From assembly GCF_029633865.1 (NCBI RefSeq), contig NC_079219.1:17427310-17491309 (forward strand): a DNA stretch of 64,000 nucleotides, read 5' to 3'. Within the stretch, counting starts at the first letter, position 1. Every line of letters starts with the position of its first letter. A model generated the notes under the pieces. It saw only the letters and a program-made list of their open reading frames with translations. It was not told the origin of the DNA and ran no database searches. Both the position numbers and the translations under genes were made by a program. This document shows positions 21,003 through 32,710 of this stretch, piece after piece. This DNA is from Lampris incognitus. Its lineage: Eukaryota > Chordata > Actinopteri > Lampriformes > Lampridae.

Positions 21003-22587
21003 CACTACCGTTCAAAAGTTTGGGATCACCCAAACAATTTTGTGTTTTCCATGAAAAGTCACACTTATTCACCACCATATGTTGTGAAATGAATAGAAAA
21101 TAGAGTCAAGACATTGACAAGGTTAGAAATAATGATTTGTATTTTAAATAAGATTTTTTTTACATCAAACTTTGCTTTCGTCAAAGAATCCTCCATTTGC
21201 AGCAATTACAGCATTGCAGACCTTTGGCATTCTAGCTGCTAATTTGTTGAGGTAATCTGGAGAAATTGCACCCCACGCTTCCAGAAGCAGCTCCCACAAG
21301 TTGGATTGGTTGGATGGGCACTTCTTTGAGCAGATTGAGTTTCTGGAGCATCACATTTGTGGGGTCAATTAAACGCTCAAAATGGCCAGAAAAAGAGAAC
21401 TTTCATCTGAAACTCGACAGTCTATTCTTGTTCTTAGAAATGAAGGCTATTCCATGCGAGAAATTGCTAAGAAATTGAAGATTTCCTACACCGGTGTGTA
21501 CTACTCCCTTCAGAGGACAGCACAAACAGGCTCTAACCAGAGTAGAAAAACAAGTGGGAGGCCGCGTTGCACAACTGAGCAAGAAGATAAGTACATTAGA
21601 GTCTCTAGTTTGAGAAACAGACGCCTCACAGGTCCCCAACTGGCATCTTCATTAAATAGTACCCGCAAAACACCAGTGTCAACATCTACAGTGAAGAGGC
21701 GGCTGCGGGATTCTGGGCTTCAGGGCAGAGTGGCAAAGAAAAAGCCATATCTGAGACTGACCAATAAAAGAAAAAGATTAGGATGGGCAAAAGAACACAG
21801 ACATTGGACAGAGGAAGACTGGAAAAAAGTGTTGTGGACGGATGAATCCAAGTTTGAGGTGTTTGGATCACAAAGAAGAACGTTTGTGAGACGCAGAACA
21901 AATGAAAAGATGCTGGAAGAATGCCTGACGCCATCTGTTAAGCATGGTGGAGGTAATGTGATGGTCTGGGGTTGCTTTGGTGCTGGTAAGGTGGGAGATT
22001 TGTACAGGGTAAAAGGGATTCTGAATAAGGAAGGCTATCACTCCATTTTGCAACGCCATGCCATACCCAGTGGACAGCGCTTGATTGGAGCCAATTTCAT
22101 CCTACAACAGGACAATGACCCTAAACACACCTCCAAATTGTGCAAGAACTATTTAGAGCAGAAGCAGGCAGCTGGTATTCTATCGGTAATGGAGTGGCCA
22201 GCGCAGTCACCAGATCTGAACCCCATTGAGCTGTTGTGGGAGCAGCTTGACCGTATGGTACGCAAGAAGTGCCCATCCAACCAATCCAACTTGTGGGAGC
22301 TGCTTCTGGAAGCGTGGGGTGCAATTTCTCCAGATTACCTCAACAAATTAACAGCTAGAATGCCAAAGGTCTGCAATGCTGTAATTGCTGCAAATGGAGG
22401 ATTCTTTGACGAAAGCAAAGTTTGATGTAAAAAAAATCTTATTTCAAATACAAATCATTATTTCTAACCTTGTCAATGTCTTGACTCTATTTTCTATTCA
22501 TTTCACAACATATGGTGGTGAATAAGTGTGACTTTTCATGGAAAACACAAAATTGTTTGGGTGATCCCAAACTTTTGAACGGTAGTG
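21003..22587 (+). mobile_element. Apparently intact Tc1-type DNA transposon, DD38E (Intruder-like)
   Basis: Flanked by TA (21001-21002, 22588-22589). The ends are CACTACCGTTCAAAAGTTTG and its inverse. The inverted repeats extend about 324 bp (21003-21326 against 22264-22587) without a length difference, so the right repeat includes the last 53 codons of the transposase. Element length 1585 bp with one uninterrupted transposase ORF. It lies in sntb1 intron 2 in the sense orientation. Confidence 0.95.
21382..22425 (+). CDS. Tc1 family transposase, DD38E, 347 residues, full length
   Basis: A cut-and-paste transposase acting on TA targets. Residues 1-110 form the paired-like DNA-binding region with two helix-turn-helix segments (REIAKKLKISYTGVYYSLQR near 27-45) and a GRPR hinge at 59-62. 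The catalytic domain has D154 in LWTDESKF, D244 in QQDNDPKHTS and E283 in SPDLNPIELLW. There are 38 residues between D244 and E283 rather than the 34 of classical Tc1, which is the Intruder signature as I know it. The C-terminus ANGGFFDESKV is normal for the group. The start ATG at 21382 is well placed 55 bp inside the left inverted repeat. No stop or frameshift. Whether it is active cannot be told from sequence alone. Confidence 0.95.
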   Translation: MARKRELSSETRQSILVLRNEGYSMREIAKKLKISYTGVYYSLQRTAQTGSNQSRKTSGRPRCTTEQEDKYIRVSSLRNRRLTGPQLASSLNSTRKTPVSTSTVKRRLRDSGLQGRVAKKKPYLRLTNKRKRLGWAKEHRHWTEEDWKKVLWTDESKFEVFGSQRRTFVRRRTNEKMLEECLTPSVKHGGGNVMVWGCFGAGKVGDLYRVKGILNKEGYHSILQRHAIPSGQRLIGANFILQQDNDPKHTSKLCKNYLEQKQAAGILSVMEWPAQSPDLNPIELLWEQLDRMVRKKCPSNQSNLWELLLEAWGAISPDYLNKLTARMPKVCNAVIAANGGFFDESKV

Positions 22588-22799
22588 TATGTCTAACTGA
22601 AAAATATTTTATCATTTGCAAACCAGAAATGTCCACATTGAATAACAGGAATGAATTGGCCAGCAGTTGCAGACATAGATATAAGCACCTATTTTGTAAT
22701 TATAAATAATTCATGCCAATACCCCCCCCCCCCATTGGACCGTTAGCAATCACGTGTTTTTCAATTTTTGAATGTCGCACCTCTCCCTTCCCCACCGGA

Positions 22800-23000
22800 C
22801 GTTGTGCACGTGATGTGCATGATGAGGCCGTAAACGGTGTCCTATCCCGGATAGCTTTATTGACAGCTGATGATTGCTTATGGCATGAAACAGGCTTGCA
22901 CTGTCTCATAGAGAATTTACTTGACTCACTGGATTATTTTGCTCCTTATTTGTTGAGCACTTTCCTACCGTTGAGTGTTTCTTTTAACAAAGTGTATGTG

Positions 23001-23054
<54 letters not shown>

Positions 23055-23060
23055 CTGGGG
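22800..23060 (+). mobile_element. Second Penelope-like terminal copy with microsatellite tail
   Basis: GTGCACGTGATGTGCATGAT onward is a direct repeat of 20348-20474, continuing through CTCACTGGATTATTTTGCTC and GTTGAGTGTTTCTTTTAACA to a TA/CA microsatellite (23001-23055). The hammerhead-like core at 22863-22905 has GCA in place of the GTA cleavage triplet. Confidence 0.6.
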
Positions 23061-24870
23061 ACTCACTTGCATGGCTGATAGGGTCTATCTATGAATGTTT
23101 AACAAGGAAGATGACAGCACTTCATTCTCAAGTTAGTGGGAAATTAACGGGGGCTCTCTCTCTGCCTTGTCCCAGTACTCAGGTAAACCGTTGGCCGTGG
23201 AAAACACGGCAGAACATTTCATAATTCACAAAGCTGTAGCCATATGATTTAATTCTGCGCGGCAGAACAGAGGTGTGAGTGGAAACGTGGGTATTTCTCA
23301 TCGACCACTTGGTCCCTCTTTGGACGAGTGTGTACAAAACTGTAAAACCCGCGCTCCAGGACTGGACTCTCTCATGTGCGAGTGCTCAGATCTCGCTGAA
23401 GGGAAAGTAAGAGAGGCTGTCAGAGCTTCCCCTCGGACCACTCTGCTGGCTTTCTAAACAGGATGGATTTTAGCTTTCCGTTGTGTCTCCAAATCCCACG
23501 CCACTTATGGATTTGGCCTTAATAGGAGATTAAGTGGCTGATGACTCATTAACTCAACAAGTAATAGTAAATGATCCAGGTCTGTTTGTGCTGTGTTGAC
23601 TCTGCTTTCCTAGTGCAACACAAATCTGTCCCTTTAGTTTTGTGTCTTCTCTGCTGCAAATGAAAGCTTCTTTTCTTTCGCGTATATAGAAAACGAGTTT
23701 TTGCCACATCTGATTACTTCATACACCAAACTGTTTGTAATGCCATGTGCGGTAGAACAATACACTGGCCTGAAGAGGCACTGGTAGTCTGGGAACTGGA
23801 GGCTGGTGCCCCTCGCACAGCACCGCAGCTAATAAACGAGACAGGTTTTGAAGATAGTCGTTTAAAATGACAGCGGCCTAGCCCAAAAAGCAGGTACCGT
23901 ATCGGCTCAGGACTGAACGCCGCATCCCGGGTTCAAACCCGGCCAGCCCTTAGCTGCACGTGCACTTCTCTTCATCCTATATATCCGCTCTCTCTCTTCG
24001 CTGTCCTGTCCAATGAACGCAAAAACGCCAAAAATATTCGTTAAAAATACATCGACTTCAGCAATGACCCCCACTTTTTGCAGTGTTCTCAAAAAAAAAG
24101 ACTTTTTCAACATTCGTGGTTGAAATGGTTGCACACCCACCTATGTTTCATTGTTTACCAGATAGGAGTCAAGACGTCATAGTTTCCATCTCTAAATCCC
24201 CCTCCTGTAAGTGTACCGGGGGTAGGCTACACTTTCACTTTCAAGTGTGAATGCAGTCAAAGTCCCAAAAGACCACAGGAACAGGATGTGAGACCCAGCG
24301 CGAGTGAAACTCCATCACTTACAGTCCACGCTGGCTATGAACTGAGCTTTGTTCACCGTGTGTGCATGCGTGCGTGCGTGTGTGTGTGTGCGTGCATGTG
24401 CGTGTGTGTGTGTGTGTATGTGCGCATGTGTGTGCGTGTGTGTTTGCATAGCTCCAACCAGGACCTTGTGTGTAGCAATCAAATGCATGCCTCATGGGGA
24501 TTTGTTGACTGTGGATTTAGTTTGGTGTTTGTTGAAAATATCCTTGCTCTTACACTGTATGACTCTGCTCTGTTCTCTCTTTTCCTCCTCCTCCTCCCCC
24601 CCCCCCCATGCTTTCTCATTCCTCCTCTTCTCCTCACACTCTGATCATACCGGTCTACATTTCATCGCATCTGTCCTGTTTGGTTCTGTTCTATGCCACT
24701 ATACTTATTCCATCAAATCATGTTATGTCATATTTTGGTGTTATACCTCTGTTCGTTCTGTTGTGTGTTTGTTTTACTCCATAATGTTTAATTCTGTTTT
24801 GTCCTGACCTGCCTCATTGCATTCGATTCATATTCATTGTATTCTCTTCTCTTCCATCTCACCCTACCAG
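23061..24870. other. Remaining part of sntb1 intron 2
   Basis: No gene seen. TG-rich microsatellite at about 24356-24446 and a pyrimidine-rich stretch near 24570-24640. Confidence 0.5.
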
Positions 24871-24963
24871 CAACTGGACCTCCACTCATGTCCAAAGCCG
24901 ATTGTCTTCATCCTTCACTCCTTCCTCTCTGCAAAGATCTCCCGCCTCGGACTGGTGGCATGA
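24871..24963 (+). CDS. sntb1: Syntrophin (beta-1-like), last coding exon with stop
   Basis: The acceptor CCCTACCAG ends at 24870. Thirty codons follow, beginning [20 protein letters not shown] and ending LGLVA, then TGA at 24961-24963. The final segment is the highly conserved end of the SU domain. The Pro-Ile-Val in CPKPIV and the terminal LGLVA fit beta-1 better than alpha-1 or beta-2 by my recollection. The exon is phase 0 and joins directly to GEI at 19008. Intron 2 is about 5.9 kb and contains a SINE, an intact Tc1 element and Penelope-like fragments. The 3' UTR follows; a possible polyadenylation signal AATAAA is at 26019-26024. Confidence 0.93.
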   Translation, partial: QLDLHSCPKPIVFILHSFLSAKISRLGLVA

Positions 24964-26040
24964 CAGTCTCTTTAACCTGACATTTCACTTCTTCAGAGAA
25001 CATCTCCCTTGTTTCTCCTGCTCGCCACAGCTCATTACAGACCATGGGTGAAACTTAAACCTTTTAAATCCGGGACCTAAGCTGAGTGAGCTTAGTTTCT
25101 CCCTAAGACCAAGGCGCCTTAAAATGTAGTAGTGCTCTTGCCATACATGGACACCACAGAGACAGGCTTGCAACCCTTTTTGGGGTTCCCAACCCGTAGT
25201 TTAAGCAACACCGACGCACAGCATGCAGTAAATGTGGACGCTCGATCATACTGGGTGACATCTGCCCCCAATGGACAACACTGGAGAATGGACAAGGCTG
25301 GAGCCTGCTCCCAGAAGGCCTGCACTGACTGAACTGATGACAAGAGGCACAGAAGAAACAACAAACTGTGATTGAACCAGAGGGTCGGTTTGGACACAGA
25401 GCCAGAGATGGATGGAGAGCCAGAGATGGACTGGGCGGCACTGCCATGCTCAGTTGTAATTAGAGGGATAGGACATGCGCAGCAGGGTCTTGACAGAATC
25501 AACTTTAATTCATTCAAATCAATCATGTGATGAAAAAAAATCCATTTGCCAAGGATAACACATTCACTCTGCAAACAGCTCTGAAAGTGGTGCATTTATT
25601 TTTATTTTGGAGTTTGGATTTGGCGTCTTGAATTTTGAGTTTGACACTTTGCCTTTTAGTTGGTTGTTATTCTTTACCAAACATTAAAATGTCGCCCATA
25701 CTAGCACAGCTAGCTGCTCAATTATCAGTAATGTACCCAAGTCATATGCAGCATCCCCGATGCCTCCTAAAGTCTTTCAATGTTTGAATTCTGGAAAAAA
25801 AATTGAATTGATTTGAGTGTGGTAGGAAGTCAGAACTTGATGACCAGTGACATGTTTCACCCAATTCAAATGAAAAATATTGGCTTCATTTATATGCACA
25901 GTATAATTCTAATGTTATTCAAGATACTCGCAGATTCTGTTTTGAGTTTGCATCTTGTTAAAGCCATATCTCATTTATAGTAACCCACATAACCTCCAAA
26001 TCTTGGCCGGAGAAATCCAATAAAGATAGCTGGGTTTTTC
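24964..26040 (+). other. Probable sntb1 3' UTR and downstream flank
   Basis: Non-coding sequence after the sntb1 stop. No recognised repeat. The first clear AATAAA in the sense orientation is at 26019-26024, so the 3' UTR may extend about 1.06 kb; ATTAAA near 25683 is an alternative. ORFs on the opposite strand at 25103-25595 have no recognisable domain and I treat them as chance. Confidence 0.45.
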
Positions 26041-27500
26041 GATATTAGCTTAGGCATGTGTACGCCTCGTTTTAATTTACTTGAGCAATAAGCCATGGCT
26101 CCACATATTTCTTGCTGAAAAAAAAAAGTGATTGCCAAATAAAAAGTGAGTGGTATGGGGGATTTGGTGTGACAGCCAGTAAGACTGACGAATTAAATTC
26201 AGATTCTGAACTAAAAATCAGAACTTGAATGTTGTAAATTTTGGTATATAAAACTTTATTCTCCACAATGATGTTATAATGTAAATGCACGGGTTCTGAT
26301 GATGGGACTATACAGAATCATATGACGAGTCCATCCCTAATAACTGTAACCCGGATAATGACTGGTTATCAAATACAGACTATCCAGGGTCAAAAATCAC
26401 TTTGAAATTGTTATAATCGTCATTGCATATGTCTCAAATCATCTGATTTGGCATAAGGACACTGTATATCCACGCCTTTTTTTTTTCATTTGAGGCCAAT
26501 GTAACACCCGTCGACTCACTCTGGGCTGCTAACCTGCAGAACAGCGGACAACACGGTGCCACCGAGTCGTCGTGTGGCAGCAGTAGCAGCGCTACCAGTG
26601 TTCATAATTCATGCATTTGCTTGTGGATGTTTTTCACAGAGAGGAAAAAAAAAAGTTGACATGTTTGAAATTAAATGCCAACCTATGATTGTGCAGCCAC
26701 CCCATCAAGTATAATGTGTCTGAGAGAAGTCCTATCATTAGGCTGGCAGCCATCTTAATGGTCCTCCATGCTGCAGCAGACACTGTACACACTTTTTTTT
26801 TTTCCTTGAATTTTATGAAATGGAACACAATTTGTATATTGTCCTGTCACTCAACTGGCCACTCGCCAGATCATTCCTTGTGCCTTCTGAAGGCTGAACA
26901 GAAAATATATTGAAGGTTTTACAAAGAGGAAAAGTTGGCAGCAGTTTAGCACCAAGTGCCCCGGTGAGAGACTTCCAAAGACGGCTTTATGTATGAATGA
27001 TTAAACCCAGCAGACAGAAAGGTTGTAAGCCAACAGACATTTTGTTTTAGGTCTCTTCTTTACTTGCAGACCAAAATGCATACACATTTCCGATGACCAA
27101 TTCAACACTTGAGTAATGATGTGAGCAGATTTACTGTAGAGACAATACACCGATTTGTCTCCTGTTGCGAGTGCTGGAGGTGTTATTCGGTGGCCATTTC
27201 TCTGTTAGAGACCAACACAGGACGTATTGTTGACTACAAACGGAGGCTTTAGAGGTGGAAAGAATCAAGGCTGCTTTGAGATGTAGAAGAATCAAATGCC
27301 TTGGGCAGCTATTGTACTATCATTGATTGAATGATGCTTACTTTATAACTCAAGACTGTGCACATAAATCACATATTTAACAAATTAACTGGCTGAGTTT
27401 GTTTTTATTGTGCTCATTTGCAGATTTAACGTCACCATAAATATTGGGGGGAGGGTGGTGGTGGTGGGATGGAGTTTGGGAAAATTTCTTTTCATTTCAG
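26041..27500. other. Intergenic sequence without recognised feature
   Basis: AT-rich, several short poly-A/poly-T runs, no ORF with a recognisable domain. Confidence 0.45.
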
Positions 27501-27506
27501 TTATTC

Positions 27507-27882
27507 CATCCATCATCCGAACTGCTTATCCTGCCCTCAGGGTCGTGGGGATGCTGGAGCCTATCCCAGCAGTCACTGGGCGGCAGGCAGGGAGACACCC
27601 TGGACAGGCCTCCAAGCCGTCACACAAGGCCAACACACACACACACACACACACACACAAATTCATACCTAGGGACAATTTAGTATGGCTGATTCACCTG
27701 ATCTACATGTCTTTGGACTGTGGGGGGAAACCGGACCATCCCGAGGAAACCCACACAAACACGAGAACATGCAAACTCCACACAGAGGATGACCCTGGAC
27801 GACCCCCAAGGTTTGACTACCCCGGGGGCTCGAACCCAGGACCTTCTTGTTGTGAGGCGACCGCGCTAACCACTGCGCCCAT
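27507..27882 (-). mobile_element. SINE-C copy, reversed, near full length
   Basis: The left end TCCATCCATCATCCGAACTG is the reversed GGATGGA tail; the right end has the reversed tRNA-like head (CTCGAACCCAGGACCTTCTT). An internal (CA)n run at 27632-27659 replaces the TG tract of the family body. Confidence 0.88.
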
Positions 27883-28341
27883 TTCAGTTGTTATAGAATA
27901 TAAAAAAAACAAGTTTCAGTTATTATAGAATATTAAAAAACATTGTTTGTTTGCTGAAACAAATGTACATCTATTCTTATTTAAAATGTTAGCTATGTAC
28001 TTTAATTTACAGAGAAACCCCACCAACCCAACAGTTCTGCTACTCCTTGCACGCGCTGCCCGCAGTGCATTGAATACGTCCAGTGTTTTGTGTTGTGGAC
28101 AGGAGGAAGAAAGGGGTGCAACTAATTCTCAGGGTGTTCGTGACACTTCGGTGTAATTTGAGATGAGTATTTTATCGACCAGCTCAGCAGAAAGTATTCA
28201 AGTGTCCTCAGCCAAAGACACTGAAATTCACTGAATAGCTGGGAGCTCTAACAAATCGTAACTCTTGACATTGTTTACTGAGTTCCTACATAATGAGATG
28301 GCACGCTATGGACCTCACACGTACACACATGCACACTCACA

Positions 28342-28352
28342 CACACAAACAA

Positions 28353-28394
<42 letters not shown>
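28342..28394. repeat. (CA)n microsatellite
   Basis: Interrupted CA run, pure from about 28354 to 28393. Confidence 0.95.
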
Positions 28395-28399
<5 letters not shown>

Positions 28400-28485
28400 C
28401 ACCACATTGAGAGAAATCCATACCGCCACCTTCAACAACAGGTAGCTTCAGGCCTTGAACACAACTGTGGCCTAGAACATTCTTT

Positions 28486-28935
28486 TTCTTTTATTGGGGG
28501 GGGGGTTCCCCCTTTTTCTCCCCAGTTTTATCCGTCCAATTACCCCACTCTTCCGAGCCATTCCCAGTCACTGTTCCACCCCTTCTGCTGATCCGGGGAG
28601 GGCTGCAGACTACCACATGTCTCCTCCGATACATGTGGAGTTGCCAGCCGCTTCTTTTCACCTGACAGTGAGGAGTTTCTCCAGGGGGACGTAGCGCCTG
28701 GGATGATCACGCTACCCCCCGTTCCCCCTCACCCGTTTCCCCTCACGACTGACCAGAGGAGGCGCTAGCGTAGTGACCAGGACACATACCCACATTCGGC
28801 TTCCCACCGCAGACACAGCCAACTGTGTCTGTAGGGATGCCCGACTAAGCCGGAGGTAACACAGGGATTCGAACCGGCGATCCCTGTGTTGGTAGGCAAC
28901 GGAATAGACCGCCATGCCACCCGGACCCCCCACAC
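28486..28935 (-). mobile_element. SINE-B copy, reversed, with 16-bp target duplication
   Basis: GCCTAGAACATTCTTT at 28470-28485 and 28936-28951 flank a complete minus-strand SINE-B. Confidence 0.93.
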
Positions 28936-29391
28936 GCCTAGAACATTCTTTACTACCACCGATAAGGTTCTTATTGACCACACATTGAAGACAGGCGTGC
29001 ATGAGCTAAGTAATGACGTCCTTCAAAAGAAGCATTCTTGGCAAGTGTGCGCACCAATACACACGTAACAGTCAAAACATCCACATTACTGGTGCACACC
29101 CATTACTCCTGACAACATTATGTCTTAAACGCTACCTCCTCCTCCTCCGTCTGTTCATCCAGAGTACAGACCTAAGAGGAGACGGCAACCCTAACGCTCG
29201 TTGCTAGGCATTGCAATAAACAAATATGTTTCCCTCTCCGTCACGTTCATTCACCGTCGCACACATGGTGCGCAGCATCTATACAGCTGTGTGGTGTATT
29301 TGTGGCATAGATGTGTACTTCTTTTCCCAATGCAAGAATATTTAACATTTCATCATATTTCACCTTACATTTCTCACAGTAAATGGCCTGC

Positions 29392-29640
29392 ATTATAAAG
29401 CACTTTTCTAGCCTACCGACCACTTAGAAGCACTTCACAGTGGACGCGTCACATTCACCCACACACCCACACACACACACTGGTGGAGGCTGCCATGCAA
29501 GGCGCCAACCTGCTCATCAGGAGCAGTTAAGGGCTCAGTGTCTTGCTCAAGGACATTCTGACATGCTCTCCGGAGGAGCCGGGGATCGAACCAGCGACCT
29601 TCCGATTACTAGACGACCCGCTTTACCTCCTGAGCCGTGC
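29392..29640 (-). mobile_element. SINE-D copy, reversed
   Basis: On the minus strand: head GGCTCAGGAGGTAAAGCGGG, B box TGGTTCGATCCCCGGCTCC, body AGCAAGACACTGAGCCC, and a tail with GGCTAGAAAAGTGCTTTATA. Confidence 0.82.
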
Positions 29641-30940
29641 AGAATACGCATGGATGACAGGCGAGGAGTTCCCATGCCTGGTAGTGTGCTGGGTGTCGGT
29701 ATGGACAGACATCTCAGTAAGGGACTGACCCGCAGGGCCGCTCCATGGCCGCCACACACCGACTGCAGCATCACGGACAAATACACACCAGCCGCAGATC
29801 CTCCTTTGTTAGGGGCCGTTCTTTCTTCAGCCAGGGCCGTCGATATATACATGGCACACGAATGTGATCCTTATTACCGGTGGTTTATTTTCATTTACCC
29901 CTCTGGGCATCAGATTTTATTTTTTTTCTTTCATTCAGGCGGCTGTGTGCTTGCGTGCACTTTGAAATAAACCACCTGCCTTGGGGGAAGCCAAATGTAC
30001 ACAGATGGTTGCGGTTACGTCATGTGAAAGCAAAGGACAAGGAAGACCAGCATCCACACACACACACACACATACACACACACACACAGAAACAAGGGGA
30101 CAGCGCTATTGGTGGACAAGGAGCCGTTGCTGTTTTCAAAGCACACAAATGTGCATATGTGAATCTGGTGCACACAGATCGACTTAGACTTGTATGAGCT
30201 GTCTGAAGTGTGAAACAGAGGGATGGCCGTATTGATTAGGACAGTCAGCTTCTCCAACTGCAGAGTGGAAAAGGGTGATATCAATTCGTACTTTGCAAGA
30301 AAGTGTGTGTGGGTGTTGGGGGCGCGAGGGGGGCTGAGGGGGCCTCCGACTGAAAAGCTTTTGTTTTTGCTCTGTTTCCTGGTACATTCCTCAACTGTGG
30401 CAGGTCCTAACAGGTCTCGCAGGACTGCCTGTGTGTTGTGTGTGTGCATGTTGTGTAGCGAGGTTGTGTATGTGTGTGTGTGTGAGCAGGCGTGGAGTTG
30501 TTGTAAGGCTAATGCATCTATTTTCCCCAGTAAGTGTGAGTAAATAAAATAGAAATACTAAGTGAATCAACGCACAGTATGCAGTGAGGGAGTTTATCCC
30601 CATCTTATATCTTTGTGACTGATTTACACAAGATAACAACCTGCACATCATCACAGGGAACAGGGCGGCCACAGCCTAGGCATGGTCATAATAACCCAGG
30701 GTTCAAGCCAGTTTTAACAGATTGACGTGTTTGAATGAAAATTACATCTGACATTTTCTCGAGGCGGGGTGACCTACCTGTGCAGCATTTCTATCTGCAG
30801 CTAACAGCTTGTTTATCAGCTTCACCCATCGTTCTAGAAAACGGGGTTCGACATCTTCGATATTATGAAGCAGGTTACTGTGAACACACTGTAAATGTAA
30901 CTAGTTGATAATTGAAACATGTTTCAAGCTAATGAAAGAA

Positions 30941-30984
<44 letters not shown>

Positions 30985-30992
30985 TTCTTATA

Positions 30993-31029
<37 letters not shown>

Positions 31030-31036
31030 ATGTATG

Positions 31037-31076
<40 letters not shown>

Positions 31077-31340
31077 CAGCCTAAAAATGTATACTGGGTA
31101 AACATAAAAACACAATCTGCAGTGGATGAATATATGTGCCCCCCACCATCCATACAAAAACTCCCATCTGATTTTAATTTCAGATTAAATACTGGTTTAC
31201 CTTACCCGATAACGTAAACCTGCTCAGTAAACCTGATAACTAGAGTGATAGAGCCTGCTAACACATGTAAATAAACAAGGCTGTATTTAAGAGAAACAAC
31301 AGAGCATCACTTCATATGAGCATCACTTCGCATGCGGACC
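29641..31340. other. Intergenic stretch with microsatellites
   Basis: (CA)n at about 30056-30090 and TG-rich sequence at 30430-30484. At 30943-31072 a TA-TG-TATG-TA compound microsatellite begins with an inverted pair, GAACTTA and TAAGTTC. No gene seen. Confidence 0.5.
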
Positions 31341-31343
31341 CTT

Positions 31344-31409
31344 TAGTTGACTGGTTGGAGCAGTCCCCCGTGGTCTGTGCTATCCGGGTTCGATTCCCGG
31401 CTGCCCCCT
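31344..31409 (+). repeat. tRNA-like fragment (SINE head or tRNA pseudogene)
   Basis: A-box-like TAGTTGACTGGTTGGAGCAG and B-box-like GGGTTCGATTCCCGGCTGCC, no recognisable tail. A functional tRNA fold is not evident. Confidence 0.5.
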
Positions 31410-31423
31410 GAATTTGTTACATG

Positions 31424-31795
31424 TGGGGCGGCATGGCGGCCCAGTGGTTATCGCTGTCGCCTCACAGCAAGAAGGTCCTGGGTTCGAACCCTGGGGTTGT
31501 CCAACCTTGGGAGTCATCCCAGGTCGTCCTCTGTGTGGAGTTTGCATGTTCTCCCCATGTCTGCGGTGGGTTTTCTCCGGGTGATCCGTTTTCCCCTACC
31601 ATCAAAAAGACATGTATATTAAGGTTAATACTCCTATCTGTACCCCTGACCGAGGCATGGCAAGACGAACTGGAGTTGGTCCCCGGGGCGCTGCACGACA
31701 GCTGCACCACTACCCCTAGCTACACAGCTAGGATGGGTTAAATGCAGAGCATAACTTCCCCACGGGGATCAATAAAGTATATCAAAATCAAATAT
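31424..31795 (+). mobile_element. SINE-A copy, near full length
   Basis: Head GGCGGCATGGCGGCCCAGTG, B box GGGTTCGAACCC, body with GTTAATACTCCTATCTGTAC, GGATGGGTTAAATGCAGAGC and tail GGGGATCAATAAAGTATAT. Confidence 0.9.
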
Positions 31796-32089
31796 AGGCT
31801 ATAGGTTTCCAATGCCGAATAGGCTTGTGAAAACATATCCTAAGTCGCTTCTACCAGATAACTAGCCTCTTATGGTTATTGAGGTAAAACTGCACGATTC
31901 AATAGATGTTTGATATTTTCAAAACAGATTATATGGTTCTTCCACAAAAGCTTTGCCACCCTAGATCACAGGATTTATCATGTAACCCAGTCCAGCCCTT
32001 CTGGTTTATGGACTAGGAAGGGTGTTTATACATATAATATACCTCTCCTTTCAACACCATGTCAATCAAATCACCAGAACTGCTTTTTT

Positions 32090-32710
32090 CCAGCTAAAAA
32101 ACATAGCTTGTCTCCACCCACCACGCTCCTTCTCTGCTGCTGAAACTGGTCCATCCCTTCATCACATCCAGAATTGACTACTGCAACAGCGTTCTCTATA
32201 CGGCTCATCATCCGAAGTCCTAAACAAACTCCATCCAGAACTCTGCTGCTCACCTGCTCACCCACTCCCGCTCCCGTGACCACATCACCCCTGTTCTCCA
32301 CAACCTCCACTGGATCCCTGTCCCACAACAGATCCAATTCAAAGCCCTTCGCCTCATTCACAAAGCCCTCCATAACCAGGCCCCCTCCTACCTCACCTAT
32401 ACCTGCTCCACTACCATACTCCTTCTTGTAGCCTTCGCTCCCCCGATGCCAACCTCCTGTCTCCACTACACAGGACCAAGCACCGGGCCTGGGGCGACAG
32501 AGCCTTCTCCATAGCTGCCCCCTCCCTCTGGAACTCCCCCCCCAAACACATCCGTGACCGCACCCATCTGTCCGCATTCAAGTCATGCATTTAAAACTCA
32601 CCTTTGCAGAATTGCGTTTAATGCATGATTAATGTGTGTTGCATGTTTTTGGTGTGTTGCTTTTATGTTAATTTCATCGTGTGTAAAGCGTCTTGAAAAT
32701 GACGCAGGCT
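32090..32710 (+). pseudogene. L2-like (CR1/L2 clade) LINE, 3' end of reverse transcriptase ORF and 3' UTR
   Basis: 5'-truncated copy. Frame segments encode the region after the RT domain: ITSRIDYCNS-like sequence at 32160-32195, SRDHITPVLHNLHWIPVQQR-like sequence (shifted) at 32270-32340, and LLSPLHRTKHRAWGDRAFSI at 32455-32510, followed by NSPPKHIRDRTHLSAFKSCI and a stop at about 32591. The 3' UTR ends in the L2-type GTGTAAAGCGTCTTGAAAAT. Several frameshifts. Confidence 0.8.

Noticed and set aside
21266-21478. Plus-strand ORF before the transposase start
   Set aside because: Reads the left inverted repeat; its first residues equal those of an antisense ORF in the right repeat, so it is a mirror artefact.
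25103-25595. Minus-strand ORFs of 114 and 158 codons
   Set aside because: They lie in the presumed sntb1 3' UTR, overlap each other in different frames and show no domain.
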